Shown here: in pieces, positions 1-8,014 of the stretch | How the letters are laid out: every line of letters begins with the position of its first letter | How positions within the stretch are numbered: position 1 is the first letter of the stretch | Assembly: GCA_031178005.1 (NCBI GenBank) | Contig: JAPSJV010000018.1 | Coordinates: 1-56,999, forward strand | Direction: 5' to 3' | DNA from: Pseudarthrobacter sp. | GTDB lineage: Bacteria > Actinomycetota > Actinomycetes > Actinomycetales > Micrococcaceae | DNA: 56,999 nt | Translations under genes and position numbers: made by a program | The notes under the pieces: model-generated | The model's database searches: none | What the model was told of the DNA's origin: nothing | What the model saw: the letters and a program-made list of their open reading frames with translations, nothing else

Positions 1-115
1 CGCGGGTCACACCTTCCCAACGGGGATTGGCGGCCCACTCGAGCTCCAGTGCGGCGGCCTGCGACGTTGCGTCCTGGCCAGAGGGCTGCTGGGTCGGCTC
101 AAATGCTGCAGTCAT
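1..115 (-). CDS. aceA: Isocitrate lyase, N-terminal part (cut by window edge)
   Basis: The first 38 codons of a leftward gene run off the left edge. The translation starts MTAAFEPTQQ and continues to a segment containing ELEWAANPRWEGVTR, which I recognise as the N-terminus of actinobacterial isocitrate lyase, the glyoxylate-shunt enzyme that cleaves isocitrate to glyoxylate and succinate. The ATG at 115-113 is preceded by a good ribosome-binding site (AAGGAGA, complement of 122-128). No catalytic residues lie in the visible part, so the call rests on the N-terminal pattern and on the divergent RamB-type regulator, the classic regulator of aceA in corynebacteria. Confidence 0.85.
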   Translation of the reverse strand, partial: MTAAFEPTQQPSGQDATSQAAALELEWAANPRWEGVTR

Positions 116-290
116 CGGTAATCTCCTTGTTTGTGCCTCGAGGGTAGTCCGTGGCTGCTTCCTTGCTGCCAGCTCCAAACCGCCTTCGAAGCAGTGCTTC
201 TTTGCGTAATCACTACTTTTCAGTACTTGCAACCCCTTCGATAGAGGAAAAGTGTGGAAAGAAATGCACTTCTTCACGTATTCTTCATAA
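116..290. promoter_or_regulatory. Divergent aceA/ramB control region
   Basis: This 175-base spacer separates two divergent genes and is clearly more AT-rich than its flanks from about 200 to 290. It must hold the promoters of both. It contains an imperfect dyad, AAGTG (250-254) and CACTT (268-272), and a TACTTGCAA stretch near 222-230 that loosely resembles RamB sites. In corynebacteria RamB binds upstream of aceA and its own gene. The exact operator here is inference. Confidence 0.5.
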
Positions 291-1778
291 ATGTCGCCTT
301 CGAGCTGGAACCGCGAAGTTACCCCACCGTCGTCGTCCACTGCTGCCCCGGAACTGGATGTCATCAGTCTGGGCCGCCGTGTCCGGCATCTGCGCAAGCA
401 GGCCGGGTACACACTCGATGACTTGAGTGCGGCCGTAGGGACCGCCCCCAGTCAGTTGAGCCTGATCGAGAACGGCAAGCGGGAGCCCAAACTGTCGCTA
501 TTGCAGGGGCTAGCCTCGGCCTTGAACGTGGGCATCGACCAACTGCTTGGCGCCGAACCGCCCAGCCGCCGGGCGGCGCTTGAAATCGAGCTGGAACGGT
601 ACCAGCGGGGACCCCTCTATGAGTCCCTGAATTTGCCCAAAATCCGCATCAGTTCGCGGCTTCCGCTCAATGTGCTGGAGGCCCAGGTGGGGTTGCTGCA
701 CGAGCTCGAACGCAAACTTAACGAGCAAGTGGCGACGCCGGAAGAAGCCCGCCGCGCGAACGGTGAATTGCGTGCCATGATGCGTGAGCGGGGCAACTAT
801 TTTCCCGAGTATGAGGCGGAGGCGCAGAAGGTTCTGTCCACCGTCGGATACACGTCCGGGCCGCTGAGCCAGCACGTCATTGCGGACATCGCCGGGCATC
901 TGGGCTTCAGCCTGCACCACGTGAGCGATCTGCCGCATTCCACGCGTTCAGTAACGGACCTGAAGAATCACCGAATTTACCTGACGCAGGGCGGCCGGAG
1001 CGATCATGACCCCCGTTCCGTGCTCCTGCAGGCGCTCGGACACTATGTACTGGGGCACCAGACACCTGCCAGCTACGCCGATTTCCTGATGCAGCGCGTT
1101 GCCACCAACTATTTCGCCGCGGCGCTGCTGCTTCCGGAGAAAGCCACAGTGGAGTTCCTGCAGCGCGCCAAGCAGGCCAAGGAAATCGCGGTGGAGGACA
1201 TCCGGGACGCTTTTGCGGTGAGCTACGAAACCGCCGCGCACCGCTTCACCAACCTCGCCACCCAGCACCTGGACATCCGCACGCACTTCCAGAAAACGCA
1301 CAAGAGCGGAATCATCTACAAGGCATATGAGAACGACGGCGTGACGTTTCCGCAGGATCATACGGGCGCCATTGAGGGCCAGCCGTCCTGCAAACAATGG
1401 ACATCACGGGTGGTGTTCGACGTGCCGGACAAGTTCAGTGCCTACAGCCAGTACACGGATACACCTTCCGGAACGTATTGGTGCACGGCGCGTACCGAGC
1501 GCTCCGCGAACGGTGAATTTTCGCTCTCCGTCGGCGTTCCCTACGCGCATGTGAAATGGTTCCGCGGCCGGGACACCACAGAACGTTCCAAGTCCCTGTG
1601 CCCGGACGAAAGCTGCTGCAAGCGACCGCCCATGGAACTGGCCTCGGAATGGGCCGGTAATGCCTGGCCTTCCGCGCGGGCGCACTCGCACCTGCTCGCC
1701 GCTATGCCGCCGGGCGCATTCCCTGGTGTGGACGAGACGGAGGTTTATACTTTCCTGCAAGCGCATTCGGGCAACTGA
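291..1778 (+). CDS. ramB: RamB-type XRE regulator with ImmA/IrrE-like and C-terminal short-chain acyl regulator domains
   Basis: A 495-residue cytosolic transcription regulator. Residues about 26-80 form an XRE helix-turn-helix (LGRRVRHLRKQAGYTLDDLS, then PSQLSLIENGKREP). The middle (about 190-330) resembles the ImmA/IrrE peptidase fold, but the HExxH position reads LGHYVLGH, so the catalytic Glu is missing and proteolysis is unlikely. The C-terminal part (about 340-490) carries several Cys and Trp residues (YWCTARTE, LCPDESCCKRP), as in the DUF2083 domain of short-chain fatty-acyl regulators. RamB controls acetate and glyoxylate genes such as aceA and aceB. Its position divergent from aceA supports this. 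The serpin gene follows 8 bases after the stop. Confidence 0.88.
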   Translation: MSPSSWNREVTPPSSSTAAPELDVISLGRRVRHLRKQAGYTLDDLSAAVGTAPSQLSLIENGKREPKLSLLQGLASALNVGIDQLLGAEPPSRRAALEIELERYQRGPLYESLNLPKIRISSRLPLNVLEAQVGLLHELERKLNEQVATPEEARRANGELRAMMRERGNYFPEYEAEAQKVLSTVGYTSGPLSQHVIADIAGHLGFSLHHVSDLPHSTRSVTDLKNHRIYLTQGGRSDHDPRSVLLQALGHYVLGHQTPASYADFLMQRVATNYFAAALLLPEKATVEFLQRAKQAKEIAVEDIRDAFAVSYETAAHRFTNLATQHLDIRTHFQKTHKSGIIYKAYENDGVTFPQDHTGAIEGQPSCKQWTSRVVFDVPDKFSAYSQYTDTPSGTYWCTARTERSANGEFSLSVGVPYAHVKWFRGRDTTERSKSLCPDESCCKRPPMELASEWAGNAWPSARAHSHLLAAMPPGAFPGVDETEVYTFLQAHSGN

Positions 1779-1786
1779 GGAAAACC

Positions 1787-3070
1787 ATGAAAACCATGAA
1801 ATTTGCCCGGATTGTCGCAGTGGGTGCTGTTGCCTCGATGTCTGCCTGTTCAACGGCCCCACCTGCGACGGAGCCCGGGCCACCCGTCCTGGAGAAGGCC
1901 GACATCGAGCGCCTGGCAGTTTCCACGGAGGACTACGCCGCCGAACTGGAGGCTTTCCGGCAGTCATCCCTGAAGCTGGGAAGCGCCCTTCTTGCTGACG
2001 GTGACGGCAATCCGGGCGGAAATGTGGTGGCCTCCCCGGCCAGCCTCCTGATTGCGCTGTCGATGTTGCGGGCAGGCGCCACCGGCGCAACCGCCGTCGA
2101 GATGGACCAGGTGCTGGGGTTGCCGGAGAAGCGCGACGAGGGGATGAACGCGCTGCTCGCCTCCCTGGAAGAGTACGACGGCGATCCCTCCTCCGTGGAC
2201 GAAGAGGACCCGCCGCACAAACCCGTGATGCATCCCGCCAATGGGTTGTTCATCGACCGCGACGAGCCCACAGGCGAGGAATATCTAAAGGTTCTGGCCA
2301 GGCACTACGGGACCGGTGTGTACCGTGTGGACTTTTCCGATCAGGCCACTACGGAACCCATGATTGACTCCTGGGTGGAAGAAAATACCGGTGGCCGCAT
2401 CAAGAAAGCCCCCGTTCAGTACCGGCCATGCTTCACCCTCACCCTCCTCAACACGCTCTACCTGGCCGCTGCCTGGGACGCTCCGTTTGAGCCCGAGGCC
2501 ACCGCCGACCGACCGTTCACTACGGCGGGCGGCGAAGCTGTGGACGTCCCCACCATGGCCGGGTATGTGTGGGCCGCCTATGCCGAAGGTGATGGCTGGC
2601 GGGCCATCGACCTGCCGTATGCGGAAGGGTTCGCCATGCGGCTGGTGCTGCCCGACGCCGATGCGCCGCAGCGGATTTTCGACGCCGATGCGCTGGGGCT
2701 GGTGGCCGAGGCACTGGAGGATGCGCCGCCGTCGAGCGTTGCCCTCGATCTTCCGAAGTGGGACCACAAAAGCGAATTCGAACTGCTGAAGGTGCTGGCT
2801 GGACTTGGTTTGAACAGCATGCTCACCACAAACACCGACTTCGATTCCATCCAGCGTGGCGCGTTTGTCAGCGCGGCCGCCCAGGCAGCCAACATCACCG
2901 TTGCGGAGAAAGGTACAGTCGCGGCCGCCATAACGCAGATTGCGATGGCAGTCACCGGGGTTGCCGAACCTGCGGTGAGCATCAGTTTCGACATGCCTTT
3001 CCAGTACCAGATTGTGCATCTGGAGACCGGAATGCCCCTGTTTATGGGGAAGGTTGCCGACCCGCGATAG
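1787..3070 (+). CDS. Secreted serpin (serine protease inhibitor) lipoprotein
   Basis: A 427-residue serpin. The N-terminus has a short basic stretch, a hydrophobic segment and a lipobox-like MSAC with Cys21, so it is probably a membrane-anchored lipoprotein facing outward. The serpin fold is recognised from NVVASPASLLIALSMLRAGA, the LNTLYLAAAWDAPF block, the hinge EKGTVAAA near the C-terminus and the final SFDMPFQYQI...GMPLFMGKV. The hinge has Thr and small Ala residues, as in inhibitory serpins. Counting 17 residues from the hinge Glu puts P1 near Thr in AMAVTGVAE, which would suit an elastase- or subtilisin-like protease; this is inference. The ATG is 8 bases after the regulator stop, with GAGGAAAA as ribosome-binding site, so the two may be cotranscribed. 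Confidence 0.9.
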   Translation: MKTMKFARIVAVGAVASMSACSTAPPATEPGPPVLEKADIERLAVSTEDYAAELEAFRQSSLKLGSALLADGDGNPGGNVVASPASLLIALSMLRAGATGATAVEMDQVLGLPEKRDEGMNALLASLEEYDGDPSSVDEEDPPHKPVMHPANGLFIDRDEPTGEEYLKVLARHYGTGVYRVDFSDQATTEPMIDSWVEENTGGRIKKAPVQYRPCFTLTLLNTLYLAAAWDAPFEPEATADRPFTTAGGEAVDVPTMAGYVWAAYAEGDGWRAIDLPYAEGFAMRLVLPDADAPQRIFDADALGLVAEALEDAPPSSVALDLPKWDHKSEFELLKVLAGLGLNSMLTTNTDFDSIQRGAFVSAAAQAANITVAEKGTVAAAITQIAMAVTGVAEPAVSISFDMPFQYQIVHLETGMPLFMGKVADPR

Positions 3071-3085
3071 CTGTCGCGGAATGTC

Positions 3086-3397
3086 CTAGCGCTTGGCGTT
3101 GCGCCGGCGCATCAGGGCGCCGTAGCCGGCGAAGAGCCGGGGCACCACCAAGTAGACGGCCACCGGCACAACCAGCGCCGTCAGCAGCAGCGACCGCAGG
3201 ATTGGGTGCCAGCCCTCCACCAGGGGAGCCGTGGCCATCATTCCGATTGCCACGAGCGGGAAAATGGCCAGCCAGGTAATCAAGGCACGCACGTGGATGG
3301 ACGGCTGCTGGGGTGCGGGTGCTGCCGCGCTCGTGGGAATTGCTGGTCCATCGGTGACGGATTTATGGGCGAGGGTGTTGCTCACAGTAATCTCCAA
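3086..3397 (-). CDS. Small two-TM membrane protein (resembles the membrane tail of ABM-superfamily proteins)
   Basis: A 103-residue protein with about 35 polar N-terminal residues followed by two membrane segments (about 38-58 and 67-90) and a basic C-terminus. The pattern IHVRALITWLAIFPLVA, a polar GWHPILRSLLLTALVVP turn and a second helix matches, as I recall it, the membrane domain found behind antibiotic-biosynthesis-monooxygenase (ABM) domains; here that domain is absent. It is divergent from a TetR gene across an 87-base spacer with two dyads, so it is a likely TetR target, for example in envelope homeostasis or efflux. Function unknown. Confidence 0.7.
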   Translation of the reverse strand: MEITVSNTLAHKSVTDGPAIPTSAAAPAPQQPSIHVRALITWLAIFPLVAIGMMATAPLVEGWHPILRSLLLTALVVPVAVYLVVPRLFAGYGALMRRRNAKR

Positions 3398-3459
3398 CTG
3401 ATTAGTTGCTTTTGATGAATCAGACTCTAGACGCGTCCTTCCGGAAGTGCAACTAGTTG
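3395..3459. promoter_or_regulatory. Candidate TetR operators between divergent genes
   Basis: Two related dyads use the same arm: CAACT/AGTTG at 3395-3399 and 3404-3408 (4-base spacer), and the perfect palindrome CAACTAGTTG at 3450-3459. The first lies at the start codon of the leftward membrane gene, the second just before the TetR gene. TetR proteins usually bind such sites in divergent spacers. Binding is inferred. Confidence 0.45.
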
Positions 3460-3484
3460 GTTGGAATTTGCGTAAGATGGGGTG

Positions 3485-4078
3485 ATGGCCTGGAACACGG
3501 AGCGCACCAAGGAACTGCTGCTGGCTGCTGCCACGGCAGAGTTCAGCGACAAGGGCCTTGCGGGTGCGCGGGTGGACCGGATCGCCGCGGAAGCGGGCGT
3601 CAACAAGGAACGCATTTACCAGTACTTCGGCAAGAAGGACGATCTCTTCGACGCCGTACTAGCCGCGGAGATGGTCAGGGTCATGACCGAGGTGCCAATC
3701 TCCGGGCACGGCCCGGCTGCCTTCGGTGACTATGCCGGCCGGCTGTTCGACCGGCACAGCAGGGACGGCGTGCTGCCGCGGCTGCTCTTCTGGGAGGGGC
3801 TGGAGCGCGGCCGCGACACCGTGGACCGTGCCACCCGGGCGGACCATTGCGCCAGCAAAATTGGTCAGGTCCAGGCAGTGCTGCCGGGGCTCGAGCGCGA
3901 GGACGCCGCTGAGCTGCTCCTCACGGTGGTGACACTGTGCGATGGCTGGGTGGCGCTGCCGCAGGTGGACGCACTGATGGCGGGGGACATGCCGGACCGG
4001 GCCAGCCGGCGTCGGGCGTTTATTGTGTGGACCGCAACGCTGATGGCAGGAGCGCTGCTTGGCGGAGAAGCGGGTTAG
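3485..4078 (+). CDS. TetR-family transcription regulator
   Basis: A 197-residue protein. The N-terminal helix-turn-helix is clear at residues about 5-50 (TKELLLAAATAEFSDKGLAG, then VDRIAAEAGVNKERIYQYFGKKDDLF), a textbook TetR DNA-binding domain. The remaining residues form the variable helical ligand domain, so the inducer cannot be read. GTG at 3482 and ATG at 3485 are adjacent; I prefer ATG because homologs I know start with a similar MxW motif. It is divergent from the small membrane protein and probably represses it and itself. The last 4 bases overlap the end of the convergent pdxK gene. Confidence 0.87.
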   Translation: MAWNTERTKELLLAAATAEFSDKGLAGARVDRIAAEAGVNKERIYQYFGKKDDLFDAVLAAEMVRVMTEVPISGHGPAAFGDYAGRLFDRHSRDGVLPRLLFWEGLERGRDTVDRATRADHCASKIGQVQAVLPGLEREDAAELLLTVVTLCDGWVALPQVDALMAGDMPDRASRRRAFIVWTATLMAGALLGGEAG

Positions 4079-4941
4079 CGGACGCCGCCCTGCCACAGTG
4101 CGTCGAACGGGGCGCCCGAGGCCAGGCGGTTTTTGATGCCGGCCGTGACAAAATTCTTTGCGGTCCGGGCGGCCTCCAGCGGAGTTGCGCCCTTGGCCAG
4201 TTCCGCCGTCACCGCTGCGGCCAGCGAGCACCCGGCACCCGAAACTGCCACCTCGCCGATCTTGGGCGCGGAGAGAACTTCCAGCGTTTCACCGTCATAG
4301 AAAACGTCGACGGCGTCAGGGCCTTCCAGCCGTACGCCGCCTTTGGCGAGGACTGCTGCGCCGCTCAATTCGTGGATCTTCACGGCCGCCGCCTTGAGGG
4401 ATTCGACGTCGGTAATCGTCAGCCCGGACAGCGACTCGGCTTCGAAGTGGTTGGGTGTGACAAACGTGGCGAGCGGCAGGATCTGTGCCTTGAGGGCCTG
4501 GTCTGTGTCCAGGGCATGACCCGGCTCCTGGCCCTTGCAGATGAGGACCGGGTCCAGCACCACGTTGGTGAAGGCGCCTTCGGACAGTGCGCCGGCCACC
4601 GTTGTGATGGTGGCCGGGCTGCCCAGCATGCCGATCTTTACTGTGTCCAACACAGAAGGCGCGCCGGACCCGGCGCCGTATGCCGCCGTCGTGGCTTCCA
4701 GTTGGTCCGCGATGACCTGCTGGTCCACCGGGACAAACCTGTGGTTCCAGTTGTCGCCCGGGTTGAATGAGACGATGCAGGTCAGGTTTGCGATGCCGAA
4801 GACACCCAATTCCTGGAAGGTCTTCAGGTCCGCCTGGGCGCCGGCGCCACCTGTGGCTTCGGAGCCTGCGATGGTCAGGACTACGGCGGGAAGGGCAGGG
4901 GTGGGCGCGGTGGATGCGGCTGCAGCAGGTACAGAAGTCAT
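4075..4941 (-). CDS. pdxK: Pyridoxal kinase of the ThiD-like (CC-PLK) type
   Basis: A 288-residue PfkB/ribokinase-fold kinase that phosphorylates pyridoxal, pyridoxine or pyridoxamine for PLP salvage. Visible motifs are [20 protein letters not shown], the NWNHRF segment, [32 protein letters not shown] and the anion-hole [11 protein letters not shown]. It keeps both cysteines of the two-cysteine pyridoxal kinases known from Bacillus and Staphylococcus: Cys135 in DPVLICKG and Cys238 in GAGCS, the latter forming a hemithioacetal with pyridoxal. This favours pdxK over HMP-P kinase (thiD), the usual automatic name. The start ATG overlaps the stop of the upstream membrane gene (ATGA), so it is translationally coupled at the end of a TetR-led operon. 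Residues 1-18 form an Ala/Pro-rich extension. Confidence 0.82.
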   Translation of the reverse strand: MTSVPAAAASTAPTPALPAVVLTIAGSEATGGAGAQADLKTFQELGVFGIANLTCIVSFNPGDNWNHRFVPVDQQVIADQLEATTAAYGAGSGAPSVLDTVKIGMLGSPATITTVAGALSEGAFTNVVLDPVLICKGQEPGHALDTDQALKAQILPLATFVTPNHFEAESLSGLTITDVESLKAAAVKIHELSGAAVLAKGGVRLEGPDAVDVFYDGETLEVLSAPKIGEVAVSGAGCSLAAAVTAELAKGATPLEAARTAKNFVTAGIKNRLASGAPFDALWQGGVR

Positions 4942-5360
4942 GGATCTATCCTGCCATCTGAAGGGGAAAGGTCATTTACGGTGACACTCGCCCGCTTCCA
5001 GACGCTGAGTCTGCCTACGCCTGTGGAAACCCCCATGATGGCTGCGGCGATCGCCATAAAAGCGGCGTCATGCCCTGTGCTGATCCTGATGAGTGCCGCA
5101 ATCGAGGCACCCAGGACGGACCCTAGCCCGGCAAAGGCAACCACATGGAGCCACTGGTTCCTGACCGGATGCAGAAGGATCGCCAGCGGCGCTCCGCAGA
5201 TAAACGCCAGGGCGACGGCGGGAACGCAACCGTAGATCAGGGTGGCGAGGACAACAGCGGTAGGGTGAACCCCGCCGGCGAGGACGATCATCAGGATGAC
5301 AGCCAGGCAGGCCAGGCTCGTGGCAGCGCCAACGAATATTGCCGTGGTACCCAGAACCAC
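4938..5360 (-). CDS. Small membrane protein, unknown function
   Basis: A 140-residue protein with four predicted membrane segments (about 5-28, 33-58, 68-88, 97-113) and a short polar C-terminal tail. No family recognised. The start is GTG at 5360, 14 bases after the stop of the upstream oxidoreductase gene, with only a weak ribosome-binding site. The stop overlaps the pdxK start by 4 bases. It is therefore probably the third gene of a TetR / oxidoreductase / membrane protein / pdxK operon. Confidence 0.7.
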   Translation of the reverse strand: MVLGTTAIFVGAATSLACLAVILMIVLAGGVHPTAVVLATLIYGCVPAVALAFICGAPLAILLHPVRNQWLHVVAFAGLGSVLGASIAALIRISTGHDAAFMAIAAAIMGVSTGVGRLSVWKRASVTVNDLSPSDGRIDP

Positions 5361-5374
5361 CCGCCGCTGCCGGT

Positions 5375-6271
5375 TTATTTCCGGCCCCCGGCGATGTCAA
5401 GTAATGCCCCGCGGAGCTCCGGATGCGCGAAGGTGAAGCCCGCATCGAGCAACTTTTTCGGCTGCACCCAGCGGCTTTTGAGAACCAGCTCGGTCTCTGT
5501 CCGGACCAGGACGGCGCCCAGTTTCAGGAGCCACGCCGGCGTGGGTATGCCTGCCTTTGCGCCGTATGCCTTCCGGGTGAGCCGCATCAGTTCGCGGTTG
5601 TCCACCACGTCCGGGGCGGCAATGTTTACCGGTCCGCTGATGTCTGTCCTGGATTCAAGGAACAACATTGCGCGGTAGAGGTCGTCGAGGTGGACCCAGC
5701 TGAATTTCTGGGTTCCCTTGCCCATGGCGCCGCCCAGTCCCAGCCGGGCCAGGTTGCGGAGCGGGCGCATTACCCCGCCGCCCGGGCCCAAGACTATGGA
5801 AATGCGCAGCGGGATCCTACGGGTCAGGGGTGTCTCTGCGGCAGTCAACGTGTCTTCCCAGGCCCGGGCGATCTCCACCGAAAACCCCGTGCCGAACTCT
5901 CCATCTACTTCGCTTTGGGGCCCGTCTTCGGCATGCCGGTAGATGGTCCCGGTGCTGGCGTTCAGCCAGGTGGCGGGAGGAGCAGCGCTGCGCCCGACCG
6001 CCTTGCCGAGTGCCGCCGTCGTACTGACCCTGGAGGCGAGGATTTCTGCACGGTTCCTGTCGTTGTAGCGGCAGTTCACGGACCGTCCGGCGAGGTTGAC
6101 CAGCAGATCGGCACCGTCGACCGCACGGGTGAGAGCACCGTCGTCGGACCAGATGGCGTTATTGTCCGCGCCACGGCCGATGGTCCGGACGCGCCAGCCG
6201 TCCGCTGCGAACCGCCGCCGGAAGTCCCGGCCGATGAATCCGCCCGCTCCGGCAATAACAACTGTTTTCAC
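5375..6271 (-). CDS. TIGR01777-family NAD(P)-dependent epimerase/oxidoreductase
   Basis: A 298-residue extended short-chain dehydrogenase. The Rossmann motif VVIAGAGGFIGRDF is at the extreme N-terminus, followed by LVNLAGRSVNCRYNDRNRAEI, typical of the TIGR01777/YfcH group, and a C-terminal region resembling DUF1731 (PTPAWLLKLGAVLVRTETELVLKSRWVQP). I chose GTG at 6271 although the frame stays open upstream to 6478, because the Rossmann strand starts there and GGGGGA lies directly upstream. The substrate of this family is unknown; some relatives are called cell-division-inhibitor-like. The TetR stop is 20 bases upstream, so it is the second gene of the operon. Confidence 0.85.
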   Translation of the reverse strand: MKTVVIAGAGGFIGRDFRRRFAADGWRVRTIGRGADNNAIWSDDGALTRAVDGADLLVNLAGRSVNCRYNDRNRAEILASRVSTTAALGKAVGRSAAPPATWLNASTGTIYRHAEDGPQSEVDGEFGTGFSVEIARAWEDTLTAAETPLTRRIPLRISIVLGPGGGVMRPLRNLARLGLGGAMGKGTQKFSWVHLDDLYRAMLFLESRTDISGPVNIAAPDVVDNRELMRLTRKAYGAKAGIPTPAWLLKLGAVLVRTETELVLKSRWVQPKKLLDAGFTFAHPELRGALLDIAGGRK

Positions 6272-6291
6272 AATTCCCCCTGTTTGAAGCG

Positions 6292-6960
6292 CTATTTCCG
6301 GACGCTGCGGCTGAGGTCCAGAACCTCGTCGATGATCTTGCCGACGCCCGGAATCCGGGCCAGCTGCAGTCCCCTTGCCATCAGTGGAGCCGCCCCATCC
6401 ACCAGCCGACGGGTGCGGCGCTGGCCTTCGGACGTGTCGTAGACCCAGAACAATGTGATGCCCATGTAGCCAAGCCACAGGAGCTCCGGAAGATCGCTGC
6501 GGAGCTTCTTCGGCGCTTGTGGCTTCGCGCCTTCGACTGTCTTTTTGAAGATGGCCAGCGAGGCCTCGCGCGCCTCGGCTGAGTCACTGGAGAAGGGATT
6601 AACGGCCGACGTCGGACGGATTGCCGTGGCAATGAAGTCGGCACCGAAACGGTGGTACGGCGCCATAACGTCCAGGCCTGTGTGAAGGGTGGCCTTGAGT
6701 CGCGAAGCGAGGTCCGTCCTGCCTGCTGCGGACTGCTCCGTGAGCGCCTTTTCGGCGAGGGCAGCGTGTTCGTCCTGGACCTGCCGGTACAGCTCCTGCA
6801 CCAACTCGTCCTTGGACGCAAAGTAGTAATACGCATTGCCGACGGAGACGCCCGCCTCCGAGGCGATGGCACGCATGGTGGTCTTCTCGAAGCCCACCTC
6901 ACGGAACATCCGCAGTGCCACATCTGCGACCCTTTGCCGGGTCTGTTCGCTCTTGGACAA
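6292..6960 (-). CDS. TetR-family regulator, autoregulated operon head
   Basis: A 222-residue regulator with a classic TetR helix-turn-helix at residues about 6-52 (ADVALRMFREVGFEKTTMRA, then ASEAGVSVGNAYYYFASKDEL). The C-terminal ligand domain includes a hydrophobic pocket region (WLGYMGITLFWVYDTSEG) resembling lipid- or fatty-acid-responsive TetR members, but the ligand is unknown. Two almost identical 12-bp palindromes lie 16 to 60 bases upstream of its start, so it very likely controls itself and the three genes behind it. The ATG follows GGAGGGG at a suitable distance. Confidence 0.87.
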   Translation of the reverse strand: MSKSEQTRQRVADVALRMFREVGFEKTTMRAIASEAGVSVGNAYYYFASKDELVQELYRQVQDEHAALAEKALTEQSAAGRTDLASRLKATLHTGLDVMAPYHRFGADFIATAIRPTSAVNPFSSDSAEAREASLAIFKKTVEGAKPQAPKKLRSDLPELLWLGYMGITLFWVYDTSEGQRRTRRLVDGAAPLMARGLQLARIPGVGKIIDEVLDLSRSVRK

Positions 6961-6975
6961 TTGACCCCTCCTTTT

Positions 6976-7020
6976 TGAACGTGTTCAGAACTGAGTATGG
7001 CACAGAACTGAACATGTTCA
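6976..7020. promoter_or_regulatory. Paired TetR operators TGAACRTGTTCA
   Basis: Two copies of a 12-bp palindrome are seen: TGAACGTGTTCA at 6976-6987 (one mismatch from perfect symmetry) and TGAACATGTTCA at 7009-7020 (perfect). Their centres are 33 bp apart, about three helical turns, so two dimers could bind the same face. They lie directly upstream of the TetR gene. The rightward transporter gene starts at 7150 and could share this control. Confidence 0.75.
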
Positions 7021-7149
7021 AATACCCTTTCTGGACGGGCCGCAACGGCCTTCCGTACCGCGTGGGAGAATTGTGTGACCAGTGCTAATACAGCCGATGC
7101 CGCGTGACTATCCGGGCATTGAGCGAACCACTACGAATGGAAAATCCCC

Positions 7150-7893
7150 ATGCCTTCATCCCCGGGCTCTGACGCCCTGCCCCAGGCCGGCAACACTGCG
7201 GCTGCTTCCGCTGTTTCCGGCGCCGCCAAGTTTGCTTCGATCGGCTCGCCCTACTTCGGAATCATGATGGCGGTCATGGCCGTGGTGCTGATCCTCTCCA
7301 ATATTGGCGCGTCCAAGGGTGTGGCAATCGGGCCGATCATCACCGACGGCGGGTTCTTCCTCTTCCCGCTGGCGTACATCCTGGGCGATGTGATCAGCGA
7401 GGTCTACGGCTTCAAGGTTGCCCGCAAGGCCATCTTCACCACGTTCGCGCTCTCCGTTTTCGCGTCGCTTTGCTACTGGATCATCATCGCGCTGCCCGGG
7501 TTCGACGACGAGTTCGGCACCTCCAAGCAGGCAGCCCTTGAAGGCGCGTTGGGCCCGGTCCCGCAGATTGTGCTTGCCTCGCTGCTGGCATTCCTTGCCG
7601 GCCAGACCATCAACTCCTGGATCCTGGTCAAGATGAAAGCCCGGTCCGGGGAGAAGTCCCTTTGGGCCCGACTCATGGGATCCTCGGGCGCCGGCGAATT
7701 CGTGGACACGCTGATCTTCTGCAGCATCGCGGCCTCGGTCATCGGCATCACCGACTTCGCCACGTTCGTGAACTACGTGCTGGTGGGCTTTGTCTACAAG
7801 ACCCTCGTGGAGTTCATCTTTGTTCCGGTGACGTCCCTGGCGATCGGGTGGGTCAAGAAGCGCGAGCCGAGTTACGGCGTCGTAAGTTCCTGA
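7150..7893 (+). CDS. yhhQ: Queuosine-precursor transporter, YhhQ/VUT family
   Basis: A 247-residue integral membrane protein with about six helices starting near residue 36. The signatures LILSNIGASKGVAIGPIITDGGFFLFPLAYILGDVISEVYGFKVARKAI, GQTINSWILVKMKAR and GEFVDTLIFCSIA match the YhhQ/VUT family, shown in E. coli to import the queuosine precursors preQ0 and preQ1. The first 35 residues are polar and Ala/Ser/Pro-rich. tgt lies 1.2 kb downstream on the other strand, which strengthens the substrate call. The ATG has a weak GGA ribosome-binding site. No preQ1 riboswitch was recognisable upstream. Confidence 0.88.
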   Translation: MPSSPGSDALPQAGNTAAASAVSGAAKFASIGSPYFGIMMAVMAVVLILSNIGASKGVAIGPIITDGGFFLFPLAYILGDVISEVYGFKVARKAIFTTFALSVFASLCYWIIIALPGFDDEFGTSKQAALEGALGPVPQIVLASLLAFLAGQTINSWILVKMKARSGEKSLWARLMGSSGAGEFVDTLIFCSIAASVIGITDFATFVNYVLVGFVYKTLVEFIFVPVTSLAIGWVKKREPSYGVVSS

Positions 7894-7917
7894 GTAGTCC
7901 CGCCGCCGTTCCGACGA

Positions 7918-8014
7918 GATCGCGGGAAGGCTGCGGACTCGCCCGAACGCTACGGCGAGTCCGACGCGTTCCGGCGAGCCCAGCGTCAGGCCGGGACTTT
8001 CGACGGCGTGCCTA
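7918..8014 (+). repeat. Dispersed intergenic hairpin element, copy A
   Basis: This copy starts GATCGCGGGAA, contains the stem CTCGCCCGAACGCTACGGCGAG-like segment (7937-7959), then TTCCGGCGAGCCC and ends near GTGCCTA at 8014, at the stop codon of the AbiEi/DUF559 gene. It aligns with copies at 9016-9106, 14922-14997 (reverse) and, more diverged, 24789-24868 (reverse). It sits between convergent genes and may also act as a bidirectional terminator. Confidence 0.7.

Noticed and set aside
4075..4941. thiD (HMP-P kinase)
   Set aside because: Both cysteines of the two-cysteine pyridoxal kinases and the NWNH, PNHFEA and DVFYDGET blocks match pdxK of Bacillus more closely.
7021..7149. Possible preQ1 riboswitch upstream of the YhhQ-type transporter
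   Set aside because: None of the conserved preQ1-I, -II or -III blocks could be recognised in the 129 bases before the gene.
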